A DNA stretch of 64,000 bases from Phycisphaerae bacterium (GCA_018003015.1 JAGNEZ010000005.1:62001-126000), one strand, 5' to 3'. Shown: positions 11,201 to 19,122, counted from the first letter of the stretch. Notes: generated by a model not told the origin, from the sequence alone. Translations and numbers: made by a program.

Positions 11201-12612
11201 ACTCCCCGCTGCAGATCCTGGCCGAGATCGAGTCGCTGGAGTCCGTCAACGCAGCTCGGAAGAACCTGCGTTTCGAGGTCAAGGCCCTGAGCCCGATGCC
11301 GGCCACCATCACCACCGACCCCACCCGCCTCCGCCAGGTCCTGGCCAATCTGGTCAACAACGCCATCAAGTTCACGCCGCAAGGCTCCGTGAAGCTGCAC
11401 GCCCAGTTCCTGGCGGCGGAACCCGCTGATTACCCGCGAATCCAGTTTGACGTCGTGGATACCGGGGTAGGAATCAGCCCGGAACAGCGGGAACAGTTGT
11501 TCAGGCCATTCACCCAGGCCGATGCCTCAACCACGCGGCAGTTCGGCGGCACGGGGCTCGGGCTGGTCATCAGCCGGCAGATTACCCAGTTGCTCGGCGG
11601 CTCCATTGAAATCGTCGATTCCGCGTCTGATCGCGGGACTCATATCCGCGTCACGATCCCCACTGGTTCACTCGAGGGTGTTTCCACCAGGGACAACGGT
11701 GAGAATCTCAACATGGAAGACTCTGTACAGAAGAACCGTGCGCCGGCCACGGCAGGTTCGCTGCGCTGCCGCATTCTGCTGGCCGAGGACAGCGAGGACA
11801 ACAGCGATTTCATCAGCGCCATGCTGCGACGGGCAGGCGCCGAGGTGGTCCTGGTCGAGAACGGCCAACTGGCTGTCGATCAGGCCCTGGGTGGAATCCT
11901 GAATCGCCGGGCATCGGACCCGTCTCGGCCCTACGACATCATCCTGATGGACATGCAGATGCCGGTCATGGACGGCTACGAGGCCACCCGGCAACTCCGG
12001 GAGAAGGGCTACACCGGCAAGATCATCGCCCTGACCGCCCACGCCCTCTCGTCGGACCGCGACAAGTGCCTGGCCGCCGGATGCGATGACTACGCGACCA
12101 AGCCGATCAACCGCCAGGAGTTCTTCCAGACCATCCAGCGCAACCTGTCGGCATCCGCGGCCGCTCCCACCCCGCCGGCCGCACCCGCGTCAAAGGCTCC
12201 GGAGCCGGCGACCCCGGCCGCCAGCGAGCCTGCCCGACCGACGACGCCCTCGACAGCGGCCGGATCCGGGAATCAGGTCCTGTCCAGCGAGCGGTCCTGC
12301 GACCCGGCATTCGCTCCCCTGATCGAGGCGTTCCTTGGCCGGCTGCCCAAACGCATCGAGGCGTTCGAGCAGGCCCTCGCCGCCCACGACCTAAGCATCT
12401 TGACCATGGAGGCTCACAAACTCAAGGGGGCGGCCGGCAACTATGGCTTCACCGCACTGTCCAAGGCGGCCGGTGACATCGAAAGAGACGCCAAGGCACA
12501 GTGCGCCCTGGACGTGCTGCAGCACGAGGTCAAAGCCCTGATCGAACTCTGCCACCAGACGCGGGCGGAGAACCCGCCGGCTCCGACAGCGGCGAACAAG
12601 GAACCCCCATAA
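8278..12612 (+). CDS. Hybrid sensor histidine kinase: CHASE4, HAMP, about four PAS, HisKA, HATPase, receiver, Hpt
   Basis: A 1444-residue membrane-bound phosphorelay protein. TM1 (about 8-28) and TM2 (about 268-295) flank a periplasmic CHASE4-like domain (GGDWAQWDDTCRYIEDGN). HAMP follows, then about four PAS/PAC units (about 350-860) marked by repeated RDITE(Q/R) motifs. The catalytic core has the phospho-His in NMSHEIRTPMTAILGY (about 907) and the ATPase boxes DTGVGISPEQ and GGTGLGLVIS. A receiver begins near 1164 (acceptor Asp in ILMDMQMPVMDGYE), and after an Ala/Pro-rich linker comes an Hpt domain with His in EAHKLKGAAGNYG (about 1378). All four relay sites are therefore in one chain. ATGA overlap with cheR implies co-expression. 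Partner output is unknown. Confidence 0.92.
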   Translation: MRLRARVLVPISLLLVVLSSCLYLAATRILTQGFAETEFRATEHAVHHTNATIDDLISRLQIIGGDWAQWDDTCRYIEDGNPAFVQSNITVTSLTTIHTDWMLFLHRDGRVVGDFTQAADGESANLMFNVQAPLLREHLPVLTHHEKVGAPIAGVLLVAGSPCIVSSWPIVDSNGAGPIRGTLIVGRRINADVLKSLHRHTNSTIRLHRLHQEPVPEAVLAALLGGEPQVIDMADSETATGWSLRRDLYGRPAVLIENTTPRLVERHVTASLRYLLASVAVVSLASIVTILVLLDRLVIRRIQQLARGVEGIRANGKPSERLQVDGGDELGQLTASVNSMLESLETAENKHRAAFENATDGQILMTDRFLDCNSQSCLLFGCDREDIIGRTPADFSPPFQPDGRRSAEASQERIEAARSGHPQRFYWQHRRRDGSLVECEVSLVPIILGGQRSVHATVRDITEQKRAEFQVHQSREQLQFVLEGSNDGFWDWNMTTDIIEFSPRWCEILGHEVEEIEPRLSTFQRLVHPDDWPMLEGNIQTHARGETPQVSAEFRMRCRNGEWKWILGRGKVVKRDDTGKPLRMTGTHRDITERKQAQEALRTSEELFRSISDSAQDAIVMIDPEGRVVVWNRAAETMFGFSADLALGAGLHDLILPQPYHQDHLERLSRFGTAPTGDGVGKVIELTARRADGQELPIELSLSGMRLQDKWFAVGIIRDITERRRAEEAVRQSEEHFRLLSDSGPAMLWMASQDMKCTWFNKAWLEFTGRTLDQDRGSGWSEGIHPEDLERTLRHYTTSFVDRQPFEIEYRLRRADGRYRWVLDRGIPRYSDSGEFIGYLGSAIDIDVRKQIEDRLRESNNMLADTIEREKEAKTQLMAVLQQLRSATEAANAATQAKSQFLANMSHEIRTPMTAILGYTDSLLEESQSAGESPERLKALTTIQRNGRHLLAIINDILDFSKIEAGKLAIEQIRYSPLQILAEIESLESVNAARKNLRFEVKALSPMPATITTDPTRLRQVLANLVNNAIKFTPQGSVKLHAQFLAAEPADYPRIQFDVVDTGVGISPEQREQLFRPFTQADASTTRQFGGTGLGLVISRQITQLLGGSIEIVDSASDRGTHIRVTIPTGSLEGVSTRDNGENLNMEDSVQKNRAPATAGSLRCRILLAEDSEDNSDFISAMLRRAGAEVVLVENGQLAVDQALGGILNRRASDPSRPYDIILMDMQMPVMDGYEATRQLREKGYTGKIIALTAHALSSDRDKCLAAGCDDYATKPINRQEFFQTIQRNLSASAAAPTPPAAPASKAPEPATPAASEPARPTTPSTAAGSGNQVLSSERSCDPAFAPLIEAFLGRLPKRIEAFEQALAAHDLSILTMEAHKLKGAAGNYGFTALSKAAGDIERDAKAQCALDVLQHEVKALIELCHQTRAENPPAPTAANKEPP

Positions 12613-12637
12613 GGCAGGCCCGGGACAGCCCAGATCC

Positions 12638-12663
12638 GTTCGGCCCCGCGGACGAGGCCGGAC
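12638..12663. terminator. Candidate hairpin between convergent genes
   Basis: GTTCGGCC and GGCCGGAC can pair as an eight-base stem (one G-U) around a ten-base loop, in the 75-base gap between the hybrid kinase and the convergent OPT transporter gene. No T-run follows, so a factor-independent terminator is only a possibility. Confidence 0.3.
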
Positions 12664-12687
12664 CACAGGATCAGATCCAGGCGCTCA

Positions 12688-14736
12688 TCACAGGAACATC
12701 TTCACGACCGTCGCCATGATCGCAATCAGGGCCAGAACGATCGACTCCCCGGCAATCAAGCCGGCCGCCACAGGCATGATGTATGTGCCTGCCGTGCGGC
12801 GGTGAACGAGGGTCCACACCCAGGCGATGACCGCACCGATCGCAAACGAGAGACTGTTCTGGAAGGGAACCACCCACGCAAGGCCCAGGCCCATCGCGGA
12901 GGGCAGATAGGCAGCCGCCTTCGGCCACAGCGCCGACAGGATCGGCAGGGCAATGCCCACCACAGCTCCGATCAGGATGGCATACTGGGCCGTCAGGGGA
13001 ACCGTGTGCAGCCCCTTGGTTAAGGCGTCGGCCATTGCCCGCCACATGTTGGTGGCCGGCGGCTGGAACGCCTCCAGGGTCTGCTGGTCCGGAACCATGA
13101 GATACCAGGCAGGAACGATCGCCGTCACGCCGAAGAAGACCCCAGCCCATTGAGCCAGGAACTGCTTGCGCGGATTGGCGCCCAGCAGATACCCCGACTT
13201 CAGATCGGTCAGCAGGTCCGCCGCGCTGCCCGCGGCACCCGCGGTTGTCCCAGCCGACATCAGATTGACCGTGGTGTCCCCCTTGGCCAGCAGAGCGTAC
13301 ATCAGCTGCGTGACCTTGCCCATGGCCCCGGTCGGCGTCGTATCGGTCTCGCCCGTTGCCCGGCAGGCGACAAGCGAGAGCACGAACGACATGGCTACCG
13401 CGATCACTCCGAGCAGGATCGACATGTTGAACGCAAGGTAGTTGAGCAGCACGGCGGCAATGCCAATGGGAACCACGCCCGCGATCACCCAGGAGCCGGG
13501 GACCTCGACGCGGGCCAGCTCGGCGGCGCCGCTGCCCGCCTCCGCCCGCTGGAACACATTGAAGGCCCGGGCCATCGTCCGCCACTGCAAGGCCACCGAG
13601 GCCAGACTCGAGAACACCATGATGGACGTCCCGCCCCACAATGCCCAGCGGGTTGGATTGATCACCCCGTTCTTGACGGTGAACGAGGGAACGAAATCGG
13701 CGACACCGGCCATGGCCTGATCCTGGGCGAACAGCCACGGAACGGCCACGCAATAGAGCAGGATCGAGCCGGCCAGCATCGACAGGGAGACACGAAGGCC
13801 GATGAACATGCCGGCCGCGATCATGAGTGTGCCGGGCTCGAAGCCGAATCCCACCAGCGAGGGACCGTTCGAGCGGCCGGAAAAGGCGATCAGCTCGCGG
13901 ATGTGCAGACGCCACGGCGTGCCCAGGATCGGCGTCTGATAGATGCGGTCGAGCAGCGGAATGGCCCCCTCCGCGGCACGAAAGAAGCCGAGCACCGCCC
14001 CACACCCCAGCGCCGTGACCAGCGAGTAGGCCTTCCTGATCGCCTCGGCGCCGTGGCTGTGAAGGCTCCGCAGGGTCTCGGCCGCGGCCATTCCACTCGG
14101 AAACGGGAGCCGCTCGATGTTGATCATCTGCCTCTTGAGGGGAATCGCGAGGAACACGCCCAGAGAAGCGCTGAGGAACGTGAAGGCCACCAGCGTCGGC
14201 CAGGACAGGTGGTACCCGTAGATCAGCAGCAGCGATCCCACCGCGGTCGCCAGCGTGCCACCGGTGGACATGCCCGCGGCCGAAGCCGTCGACTGCATGC
14301 AGTTGTTCTCCAGGATAGTCATCTGACTGAGGCGTTTGCCGGACAGGGTGCGGAGCGCATTCCAGATGACGTAGGAGAGGACACAGCAGGTGATCGCGAC
14401 TCCGAAGCTCCATCCCAGCTTCAGCGTGGTATAGAGGTTCGAGATACACATGAACATGCCCAGGATGCCGCCCATCAGAACGGCGCGCAGGCTTAACTGG
14501 CGGACGTGGTCCCCCTGATAGACGTAACGATACCAGTGCAGCTCCTTCTCATCCGGCGTTGCATGGTCGGGCAGGGGCGGAATCTCTCCCGGCCGGCGGC
14601 CGTTCGGGGGCAGATGGGCGGCCTGTTCCGCCGCCACCGGCATCTCGAGCCGATCGCCCGCTTGCGAAACAGAGGCGGCCGACTCCGCGGTCCCGTCGGG
14701 CAGACTACTCTCGCGTTCGTTTGCACCGGTGGACAT
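12688..14736 (-). CDS. OPT-family oligopeptide/metal-chelate transporter
   Basis: A 682-residue inner-membrane protein of the OPT family, which imports oligopeptides or metal-chelate conjugates using the proton gradient. It has an acidic, Pro-rich cytoplasmic N-terminus of about 85 residues, then many hydrophobic helices. Recognisable OPT landmarks are SNLYTTLKLGWSFGV in the first membrane segment, NNCMQSTASAAGMSTGG and the C-terminal ALLAKGDTTVNLMSAG region. ATG at 14736 is chosen over longer frames because GAAGGAAA lies just upstream and the extra residues of the longer frame look like non-coding Arg/Ser-rich translation. It stands alone, convergent with the kinase. Substrate cannot be told from the sequence. 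Confidence 0.88.
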   Translation of the reverse strand: MSTGANERESSLPDGTAESAASVSQAGDRLEMPVAAEQAAHLPPNGRRPGEIPPLPDHATPDEKELHWYRYVYQGDHVRQLSLRAVLMGGILGMFMCISNLYTTLKLGWSFGVAITCCVLSYVIWNALRTLSGKRLSQMTILENNCMQSTASAAGMSTGGTLATAVGSLLLIYGYHLSWPTLVAFTFLSASLGVFLAIPLKRQMINIERLPFPSGMAAAETLRSLHSHGAEAIRKAYSLVTALGCGAVLGFFRAAEGAIPLLDRIYQTPILGTPWRLHIRELIAFSGRSNGPSLVGFGFEPGTLMIAAGMFIGLRVSLSMLAGSILLYCVAVPWLFAQDQAMAGVADFVPSFTVKNGVINPTRWALWGGTSIMVFSSLASVALQWRTMARAFNVFQRAEAGSGAAELARVEVPGSWVIAGVVPIGIAAVLLNYLAFNMSILLGVIAVAMSFVLSLVACRATGETDTTPTGAMGKVTQLMYALLAKGDTTVNLMSAGTTAGAAGSAADLLTDLKSGYLLGANPRKQFLAQWAGVFFGVTAIVPAWYLMVPDQQTLEAFQPPATNMWRAMADALTKGLHTVPLTAQYAILIGAVVGIALPILSALWPKAAAYLPSAMGLGLAWVVPFQNSLSFAIGAVIAWVWTLVHRRTAGTYIMPVAAGLIAGESIVLALIAIMATVVKMFL

Positions 14737-15718
14737 CAGCGGTTTCCTTCGGATCCTCGGCGGCCCGCGACTTCGCCAGGCCACCAGCAATAACCACACG
14801 CCCCCCGCCTGCGACCACCACGACGGTGCCCGCCGCGACTTCTCACTGCACCTGGAGCCCCATACGTTCAGAAGGGCCGGGCCGGCGCTGAACTCGGGCC
14901 AGCTCTCGACGGAAGAACCTGCGCTTGCGGGGCCGGCGCTCCCGCCGCTTACCCGCGTGGGAGCGGTCCCCACATACCAGTCTCGCCCGGCCTATTGTAA
15001 CCCGACGTGGAGCACCTGTCATGGCACGTCAGCCTGACCGGGTGGACGATCTCGACCATTTCAGCGGCCCGGCGAAGTGGGAGATCACATTACATTCAGG
15101 CCGTCAGCAATGGAGTCCAGCTTTTCGCCGCGCTGCCGGCACTCGTCGCCTCCCGGAAACCCCCAAATGACTTCAAAACCCAGCACAGGTGTCACAACGA
15201 CTCTTCATACCGCCTCAACCGCTCCGGTTCCACCGACCGGGAGGCCCAAGGCCTCGCCGGCCAACCCGGAGAGCGGCATGAGAAGAACCTCCGCGTCCAC
15301 GGACCGAAACCCTCTCGTTCCTGGCGAACTTGCACAGAGTCTTCTACTTACCCAAACTACCAAATCGAGGGAGTGGGCGGATTTCTGCTGGTGAGCTCTT
15401 GACGACAAGCAAGGATGCCGGATACTCTGCCCGCAACCGCATGAGTCTTGCGGAGTAGCGCAGTGCGGACCGCCCAGGACTCAGGGATGAGTGATGGAGC
15501 GTTTCGCTTTTGCATGGGCCGGGTGGCCCCCGTGTGCAATTCAATCCAACGGGCGGCAAGGAAGATCATTCAGTTCGGAACCGGTGATACTCCGGCGAGG
15601 AGTTTCTGCCGGCCTCCATCGTGGGTACTGAGCTGTTCGGAAGACACCCGCAATCCGATCGGGGCACATGCAGGCCTCGCATCGGTCCATCCTAGGGAAA
15701 TCGTTGCTGGGAGGCCCT
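14737..15718. other. Long gene-free region upstream of the acyl carrier protein gene
   Basis: About 980 bases without a credible gene; open frames here are short, mutually overlapping and have no family-like sequence. The only structured stretch I see is the first copy of the promoter/leader element at 15399-15474. The rest may hold the OPT transporter promoter, which I could not place. Confidence 0.5.
15399..15474 (+). promoter_or_regulatory. Repeated promoter/leader element, copy 1
   Basis: TTGACG (15399-15404), a 16-base spacer and GATACT (15421-15426) resemble a sigma-70 promoter. They are followed by a transcript start region almost identical to copy 2 at 16438: CTGCCCGCAACCGCATG continuing through TTGCGGAGTAGCGCAGT. 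CCGCA (15437-15441) and TGCGG (15449-15453) form a hairpin around a seven-base loop. The stem is unchanged in the other copy while the loop differs in sequence and length, which suggests selection on RNA structure. It lies about 245 bases before the acyl carrier protein gene. Its function as promoter is inferred. Confidence 0.55.
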
Positions 15719-15976
15719 ATGAGCAACCATGACATCCGGGCCACGGTGATCCGGGTCCTCGAGACCGAGACCGGCTACAATCTGGCTCGACTTGACCGCG
15801 ACTCGGATCTGCGCGCCCAGGTCGACATCGACTCGATGCAGTATGTGGCCATTTCGGTGGCGATCGAGAACGCCCTGGGTATCGAACTGCCCATCGAAGT
15901 CCTGAGGGTGCGGACACTCAACGAGTTCATGGCAATGGTGGAAGCGGAGGTCGCCAGGATTTTGGCCCCGTTGTAG
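15719..15976 (+). CDS. Acyl carrier protein
   Basis: An 85-residue carrier that holds acyl chains on a 4'-phosphopantetheine arm. The attachment Ser is residue 39 in VDIDSMQYVAI, corresponding to the DSL motif with Met instead of Leu. The downstream helix IENALGIELPIEVLRV also fits the family. ATG at 15719 follows GGGAGG with good spacing; an ATG 17 codons upstream gives a non-homologous leader and is rejected. It is not next to fatty-acid synthesis genes (fab genes); the next genes are an acyl-adenylating enzyme and a PhcB-like methyltransferase. A dedicated carrier for a specialised acyl product is therefore more likely than the housekeeping AcpP. Confidence 0.9.
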   Translation: MSNHDIRATVIRVLETETGYNLARLDRDSDLRAQVDIDSMQYVAISVAIENALGIELPIEVLRVRTLNEFMAMVEAEVARILAPL

Positions 15977-16415
15977 GCCCTCTCTACACTTGTCCCTGCA
16001 GGTATCCCAGCGCGCGAGAAGTGGTAGCCCGCATGGTTCCGGTTCAGGAGAGCGCAATTCCTGCGCCCCGAATGCGGGCGACGGTGTGCTCCGACACGTC
16101 GGCACGCGGGAGCGCATGGGCTCAGTTGGTCCACGGCCGTTTCCGCCTCGTCGCCGCTCACGGAGCGCGCGTTTCCGATTCCGAGCGAGAAGGCCTGACG
16201 TCTTATCGGTCGCGCAAGTGTTGCCGACGGGTGGCTGCACCGGCGGTCCGCGTCGGCTCGACCCGCCTCGTGCCGGTTTGTGAGCTGGATTCAGCTTGCG
16301 CAGGGAATGGCCGCTTTCTGGAACCAGCAGATGGGCAATGAGCCACAGGGACTTTCTCTAATCTAAAAAGCACCTGAACGAAACATTACCCATCCTAACA
16401 ACTCGTCCTGACTCC

Positions 16416-16438
16416 AGGAAAAAGTGGTGGTTTTTCCT
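16416..16438. repeat. Perfect 8-base inverted repeat abutting a -35 box
   Basis: AGGAAAAA (16416-16423), a seven-base loop and TTTTTCCT (16431-16438). The right arm ends on the first base of the TTGACG box of the copy 2 promoter. It could be an operator that blocks the promoter, or the terminator of an upstream transcript. It is absent from copy 1. Confidence 0.5.
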
Positions 16439-16514
16439 TGACGCCGTTCGAAGATGTGAGATACTCTGCCCGTAACCGCATGGGGTTTTGCGGAGTAGCG
16501 CAGTTGGGATCGCC
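16438..16514 (+). promoter_or_regulatory. Repeated promoter/leader element, copy 2
   Basis: TTGACG (16438-16443), 16-base spacer, GATACT (16460-16465), then the same leader as copy 1: CTGCCCGTAACCGCATG, TTGCGGAGTAGCGCAGT and a GGATCGCC tail. The hairpin stem CCGCA (16476-16480) / TGCGG (16489-16493) is conserved, but its loop is eight bases and differs in sequence. It lies about 260 bases before the start of the acyl-adenylating enzyme, the same arrangement as copy 1 before the carrier protein. Shared control of the two genes is inferred. Confidence 0.55.
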
Positions 16515-16570
16515 TGCACCTCACGGACGGGTTGGCCGGTGATCGGCTTTTCACGGGTCAGGTCTTCCGC

Positions 16571-16618
16571 ATGTCCGGCCACAACCGACACACGATGTCC
16601 GGCCACAACCGACACACG
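16571..16618 (+). repeat. Tandem 24-base direct duplication
   Basis: Two head-to-tail copies of a 24-base unit that starts ATGTCCGGCCACAACC and ends GACACACG (16571-16594 and 16595-16618). They are identical, so the duplication is recent or maintained. It may be slippage, a protein-binding pair, or the end of a lost insertion sequence; no transposase is nearby. Confidence 0.7.
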
Positions 16619-16775
16619 GTCAACGGGGGTGGTTTGACCGAAAGCTGATGGCCATCCGGCCGACGGGCAGGCATGCCCGGCCTCGGCGGCCAGCGACCTC
16701 GCGGGCCTGATCAGGCTGTGCTTGATAAAACTGGTTGTCATACAGTTTGTTCTTCTTCTGTCAACAGGTGTTGGG

Positions 16776-18137
16776 ATGCCTGAGCTGATAGAGAAACTGG
16801 ACTTCCAGGGCATTCACTTCGCGAACCGGGTGTATACTCCGCGGGAAGTGCAATCCACCGTTGATGACCTGGCCACCCATCTGCGGGCGAAGCGGATCTC
16901 GGATTCACCGTTCGCCTTTGTCTTCGCGTACAACCACATCAAGACGGTGATCGCCTGCTTCGCGGTTCAGAAGGCGGGCATGATCCTGGTTCCGGTCGAC
17001 CCGGACATCCGGCCGCTGGAGCTGGGTGATCTTCTGGCCGACAGCGAGCCCGGCGTGCTGATACGCTATGACCCGAGAACGCTCGAGTTCGACTATCGCC
17101 GGGATCTTGTGTTCCGCCGGCCGGCGAGCGAGCCGTGGCGAGGCGAGGACCTCTCGCGCATCTGCATGATGGTGTACACCGCCGCGGAGGACGGGTGGTA
17201 CAAGGGCGCGCTTCTGACCCGGGAAGGACTCCTCTCCGTGGCCCACGCAATCGTCCGCGGCGACCATGTGAACCCGCGAACCGTCTCCTGCATGCTGGCC
17301 CCGCTGCACCACCTGTACGGCTTTCAGGCCGGGCTTCTGGTTCCGCTGCTCGGCCGGGGCACGGTGGTGCTGCAGGAAATCAAGGAACTCTCGCGGCTGC
17401 GTTCCTCCGTGATTGAAATGGCGAAATATAGAGTTACAAACCTCTATTCAGTTCCTATGGTGTTCTATCTGATCTCTCGCGTCCCCATGGTAAGGAACTG
17501 GCTGGGAACGGTGGTGGGGGCCGTGTCCGGCGGATACAAGCTCATGGAACCCGTTTTCCAGACTTTCCGGGACAAGACCGGGCTGGAGATCCATGAAGGC
17601 TACGGCCTGACCGAAGCGTCGCCGGTCTGCACGTGGCACATCCCGGAGGACCGGATCCGGATCCACTCCGTCGGGCGAGCCTTCGGCGACTGTGAAGTCT
17701 GCATTCGGGACAGGAAGGGCAACCGCATGCCGCCCGGCCGGTCCGGCGAAGTGTGCGCCCGCGGGGTGAACGTCATGCAAGGGTACTTCCGACACCCCGA
17801 GGCCACGAGCCGCGCGATCCGCGACGGCTGGCTGCACACCGGCGACCTGGGTTACATGGATGAGGACGGATATGTCTACCTGACGGGACTGGCCAAGCGA
17901 ATGTTGAACGTCGGGGGCAAGAACGTGTATCCGCGCGAGGTAGAGCGATTGGCGCTCCTGCATGGCAACGTTCAGAACGCAACCGTATTCGGCAAGGAGT
18001 CGAGTCTCGGCGGGCACGAGGTGGATGCGAAGTTCGTTCTCCGCGACGGCGCGAACGGTTCACGGGAGGCGTTCAACCGCTGGTTCCAGGAGAACCTGTC
18101 GCGGTACAAAATCCCCAGGCGAATCGAGTTCGTCTGA
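16776..18137 (+). CDS. Acyl-adenylating enzyme (ANL superfamily), divergent and short at the C-terminus
   Basis: ANL enzymes activate carboxylic acids as acyl-AMP and pass them to CoA or a carrier protein. Of 453 residues, clear family motifs are YGLTEASPV (about 275), TGDLGYMDEDGYVYLTGLAK (about 354-373) and NVGGKNVYPREVE. The phosphate loop, normally TSGTTGxPKG, reads TAAEDGWYKGALLT and keeps only the Gly and Lys. The chain stops at YKIPRRIEFV, before the segment that carries the catalytic Lys of the adenylation step (A10 motif). ATG at 16776 follows AGGTG; an ATG at 16722 is also possible. With the neighbouring carrier protein and methyltransferase, acyl loading onto the carrier is a reasonable inference. 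Activity is uncertain because of the missing motifs. Confidence 0.82.
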   Translation: MPELIEKLDFQGIHFANRVYTPREVQSTVDDLATHLRAKRISDSPFAFVFAYNHIKTVIACFAVQKAGMILVPVDPDIRPLELGDLLADSEPGVLIRYDPRTLEFDYRRDLVFRRPASEPWRGEDLSRICMMVYTAAEDGWYKGALLTREGLLSVAHAIVRGDHVNPRTVSCMLAPLHHLYGFQAGLLVPLLGRGTVVLQEIKELSRLRSSVIEMAKYRVTNLYSVPMVFYLISRVPMVRNWLGTVVGAVSGGYKLMEPVFQTFRDKTGLEIHEGYGLTEASPVCTWHIPEDRIRIHSVGRAFGDCEVCIRDRKGNRMPPGRSGEVCARGVNVMQGYFRHPEATSRAIRDGWLHTGDLGYMDEDGYVYLTGLAKRMLNVGGKNVYPREVERLALLHGNVQNATVFGKESSLGGHEVDAKFVLRDGANGSREAFNRWFQENLSRYKIPRRIEFV

Positions 18138-18202
18138 GCCGTGCCGCCGTCCGAGAAGGCCGCCCGCCCGGCTGCGATCGGGCGAGTATCGGGGAATCGG
18201 GG

Positions 18203-19108
18203 GTGACTCACATGTTTCTGGATCAGATCTATCGCCAGATGCGCGAAAACGGAACGGCGTTCACCGCCTGTGCCGATGAGCTGCTGGACGGGCTTCGGCG
18301 CACCCGGGCTTCGATGTCCGCCGACGAGTGGAAAGCCTTTGCCGTGCGGGTCTCCATGAACCACCCGCTCCGGCCGCTCCTGCTCGAGGACCCGTTCACT
18401 CGCCGTGCGGCCGAGAAGCCTCGCGGATACGCCGGCGACGCGGTGATGATCGACTACATCTACGGCCACTACGAAATCAACGGAACGTCGAAACGCGGCC
18501 GGGCCGTCCTGGACTATCTCCTGAGCCGGCCGCTCTCGCAGGCCGTACGCAACCGGCGGGACGCCCTGACCCGGGCGATCGATGACATGGCCGCGGAAAG
18601 GCCGGACGCGGAGGTGCTCGCTCTGGCCTGCGGTCACCTGAGAGAGGCAATGGACTGCAAGGCGATTGTTCAGCGCCGGCTCGGCCGGTTCGTCGCCCTG
18701 GATCACGATCCCAACAGCCTCAGGATCGTGGAAGAACAGTTCAGAGCATGCGGCGTGGTCACCGTCTGCCGATCGGTGTTCGACATGAACTTCGCCGACC
18801 TCGGGCGGTTCGACCTCATCTACAGCGCGGGGCTCTACGACTACATCTGGCAGGGTGCGGCCAAGCAGCTGACCAGCTACGTGTTCGCGATGCTGAAACC
18901 GGGCGGCAGGCTGCTGATTGCCAACGTCACCCCCGAGGAACCCGATGCCGGGTACATGGAAGCGATCATGGACTGGTGGCTGATCTACCGGACCGATGAA
19001 CAGCTCGCCGCCCTCGCCCAACAGATTCCTCGATCCGAGATCGGGGCCCAGAGCGTGTTCAGGGATCCGACCGGATGTGTCGCATTCCTGGAACTCGTTC
19101 GCGCCTGA
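18203..19108 (+). CDS. PhcB-like SAM-dependent methyltransferase (fatty-acid methyl ester type)
   Basis: A 301-residue protein. The motif KPRGYAGDAVMIDYIYG (about 73-89) and the degenerate AdoMet loop VLALACGHLREAM resemble the methyltransferase family of Ralstonia PhcB, which makes 3-hydroxy fatty acid methyl ester signals. Other Rossmann-fold landmarks are VALDHDPNSL, FDLIYSAGLYDYI and LKPGGRLLIANV. A GTG at 18203 or an ATG nine bases later may be the start. It sits 65 bases after the acyl-adenylating enzyme on the same strand, downstream of the acyl carrier gene, and faces a FadL-like channel gene. The family match is from memory of motifs. The substrate is inferred from family and context. 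Confidence 0.72.
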   Translation: MTHMFLDQIYRQMRENGTAFTACADELLDGLRRTRASMSADEWKAFAVRVSMNHPLRPLLLEDPFTRRAAEKPRGYAGDAVMIDYIYGHYEINGTSKRGRAVLDYLLSRPLSQAVRNRRDALTRAIDDMAAERPDAEVLALACGHLREAMDCKAIVQRRLGRFVALDHDPNSLRIVEEQFRACGVVTVCRSVFDMNFADLGRFDLIYSAGLYDYIWQGAAKQLTSYVFAMLKPGGRLLIANVTPEEPDAGYMEAIMDWWLIYRTDEQLAALAQQIPRSEIGAQSVFRDPTGCVAFLELVRA

Positions 19109-19122
19109 AGGGTATCCGCCGC

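Larger units (their letters stand above)
15977..16775. other. Gene-free region with repeats upstream of the acyl-adenylating enzyme
   Basis: About 800 bases without a believable gene. It contains a perfect inverted repeat (16416-16438), copy 2 of the promoter/leader element (16438-16514) and a 24-base tandem duplication (16571-16618), each listed separately. Bases 16340-16440 are more AT-rich than their surroundings. Confidence 0.5.

Noticed and set aside
9580-11400. Minus-strand open frame of 606 codons over the hybrid kinase
   Set aside because: Shadow of the PAS/HisKA region; no motifs and no ribosome site.
12671-14449. Second minus-strand frame (592 codons) and a plus-strand frame (13150-14496) over the OPT transporter
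   Set aside because: The transporter frame has membrane helices and family motifs; the others are polar, repetitive by-products.
16489-16540. tRNA-like 5' half in the promoter/leader element (TGCGGAG-TA-GCGC-AGTTGGG)
   Set aside because: No paired anticodon stem, no T arm and no matching acceptor 3' strand; copy 1 departs from the D-arm pattern.
16571-16618. CRISPR repeats
   Set aside because: Only two units and no spacer between them; no cas genes.
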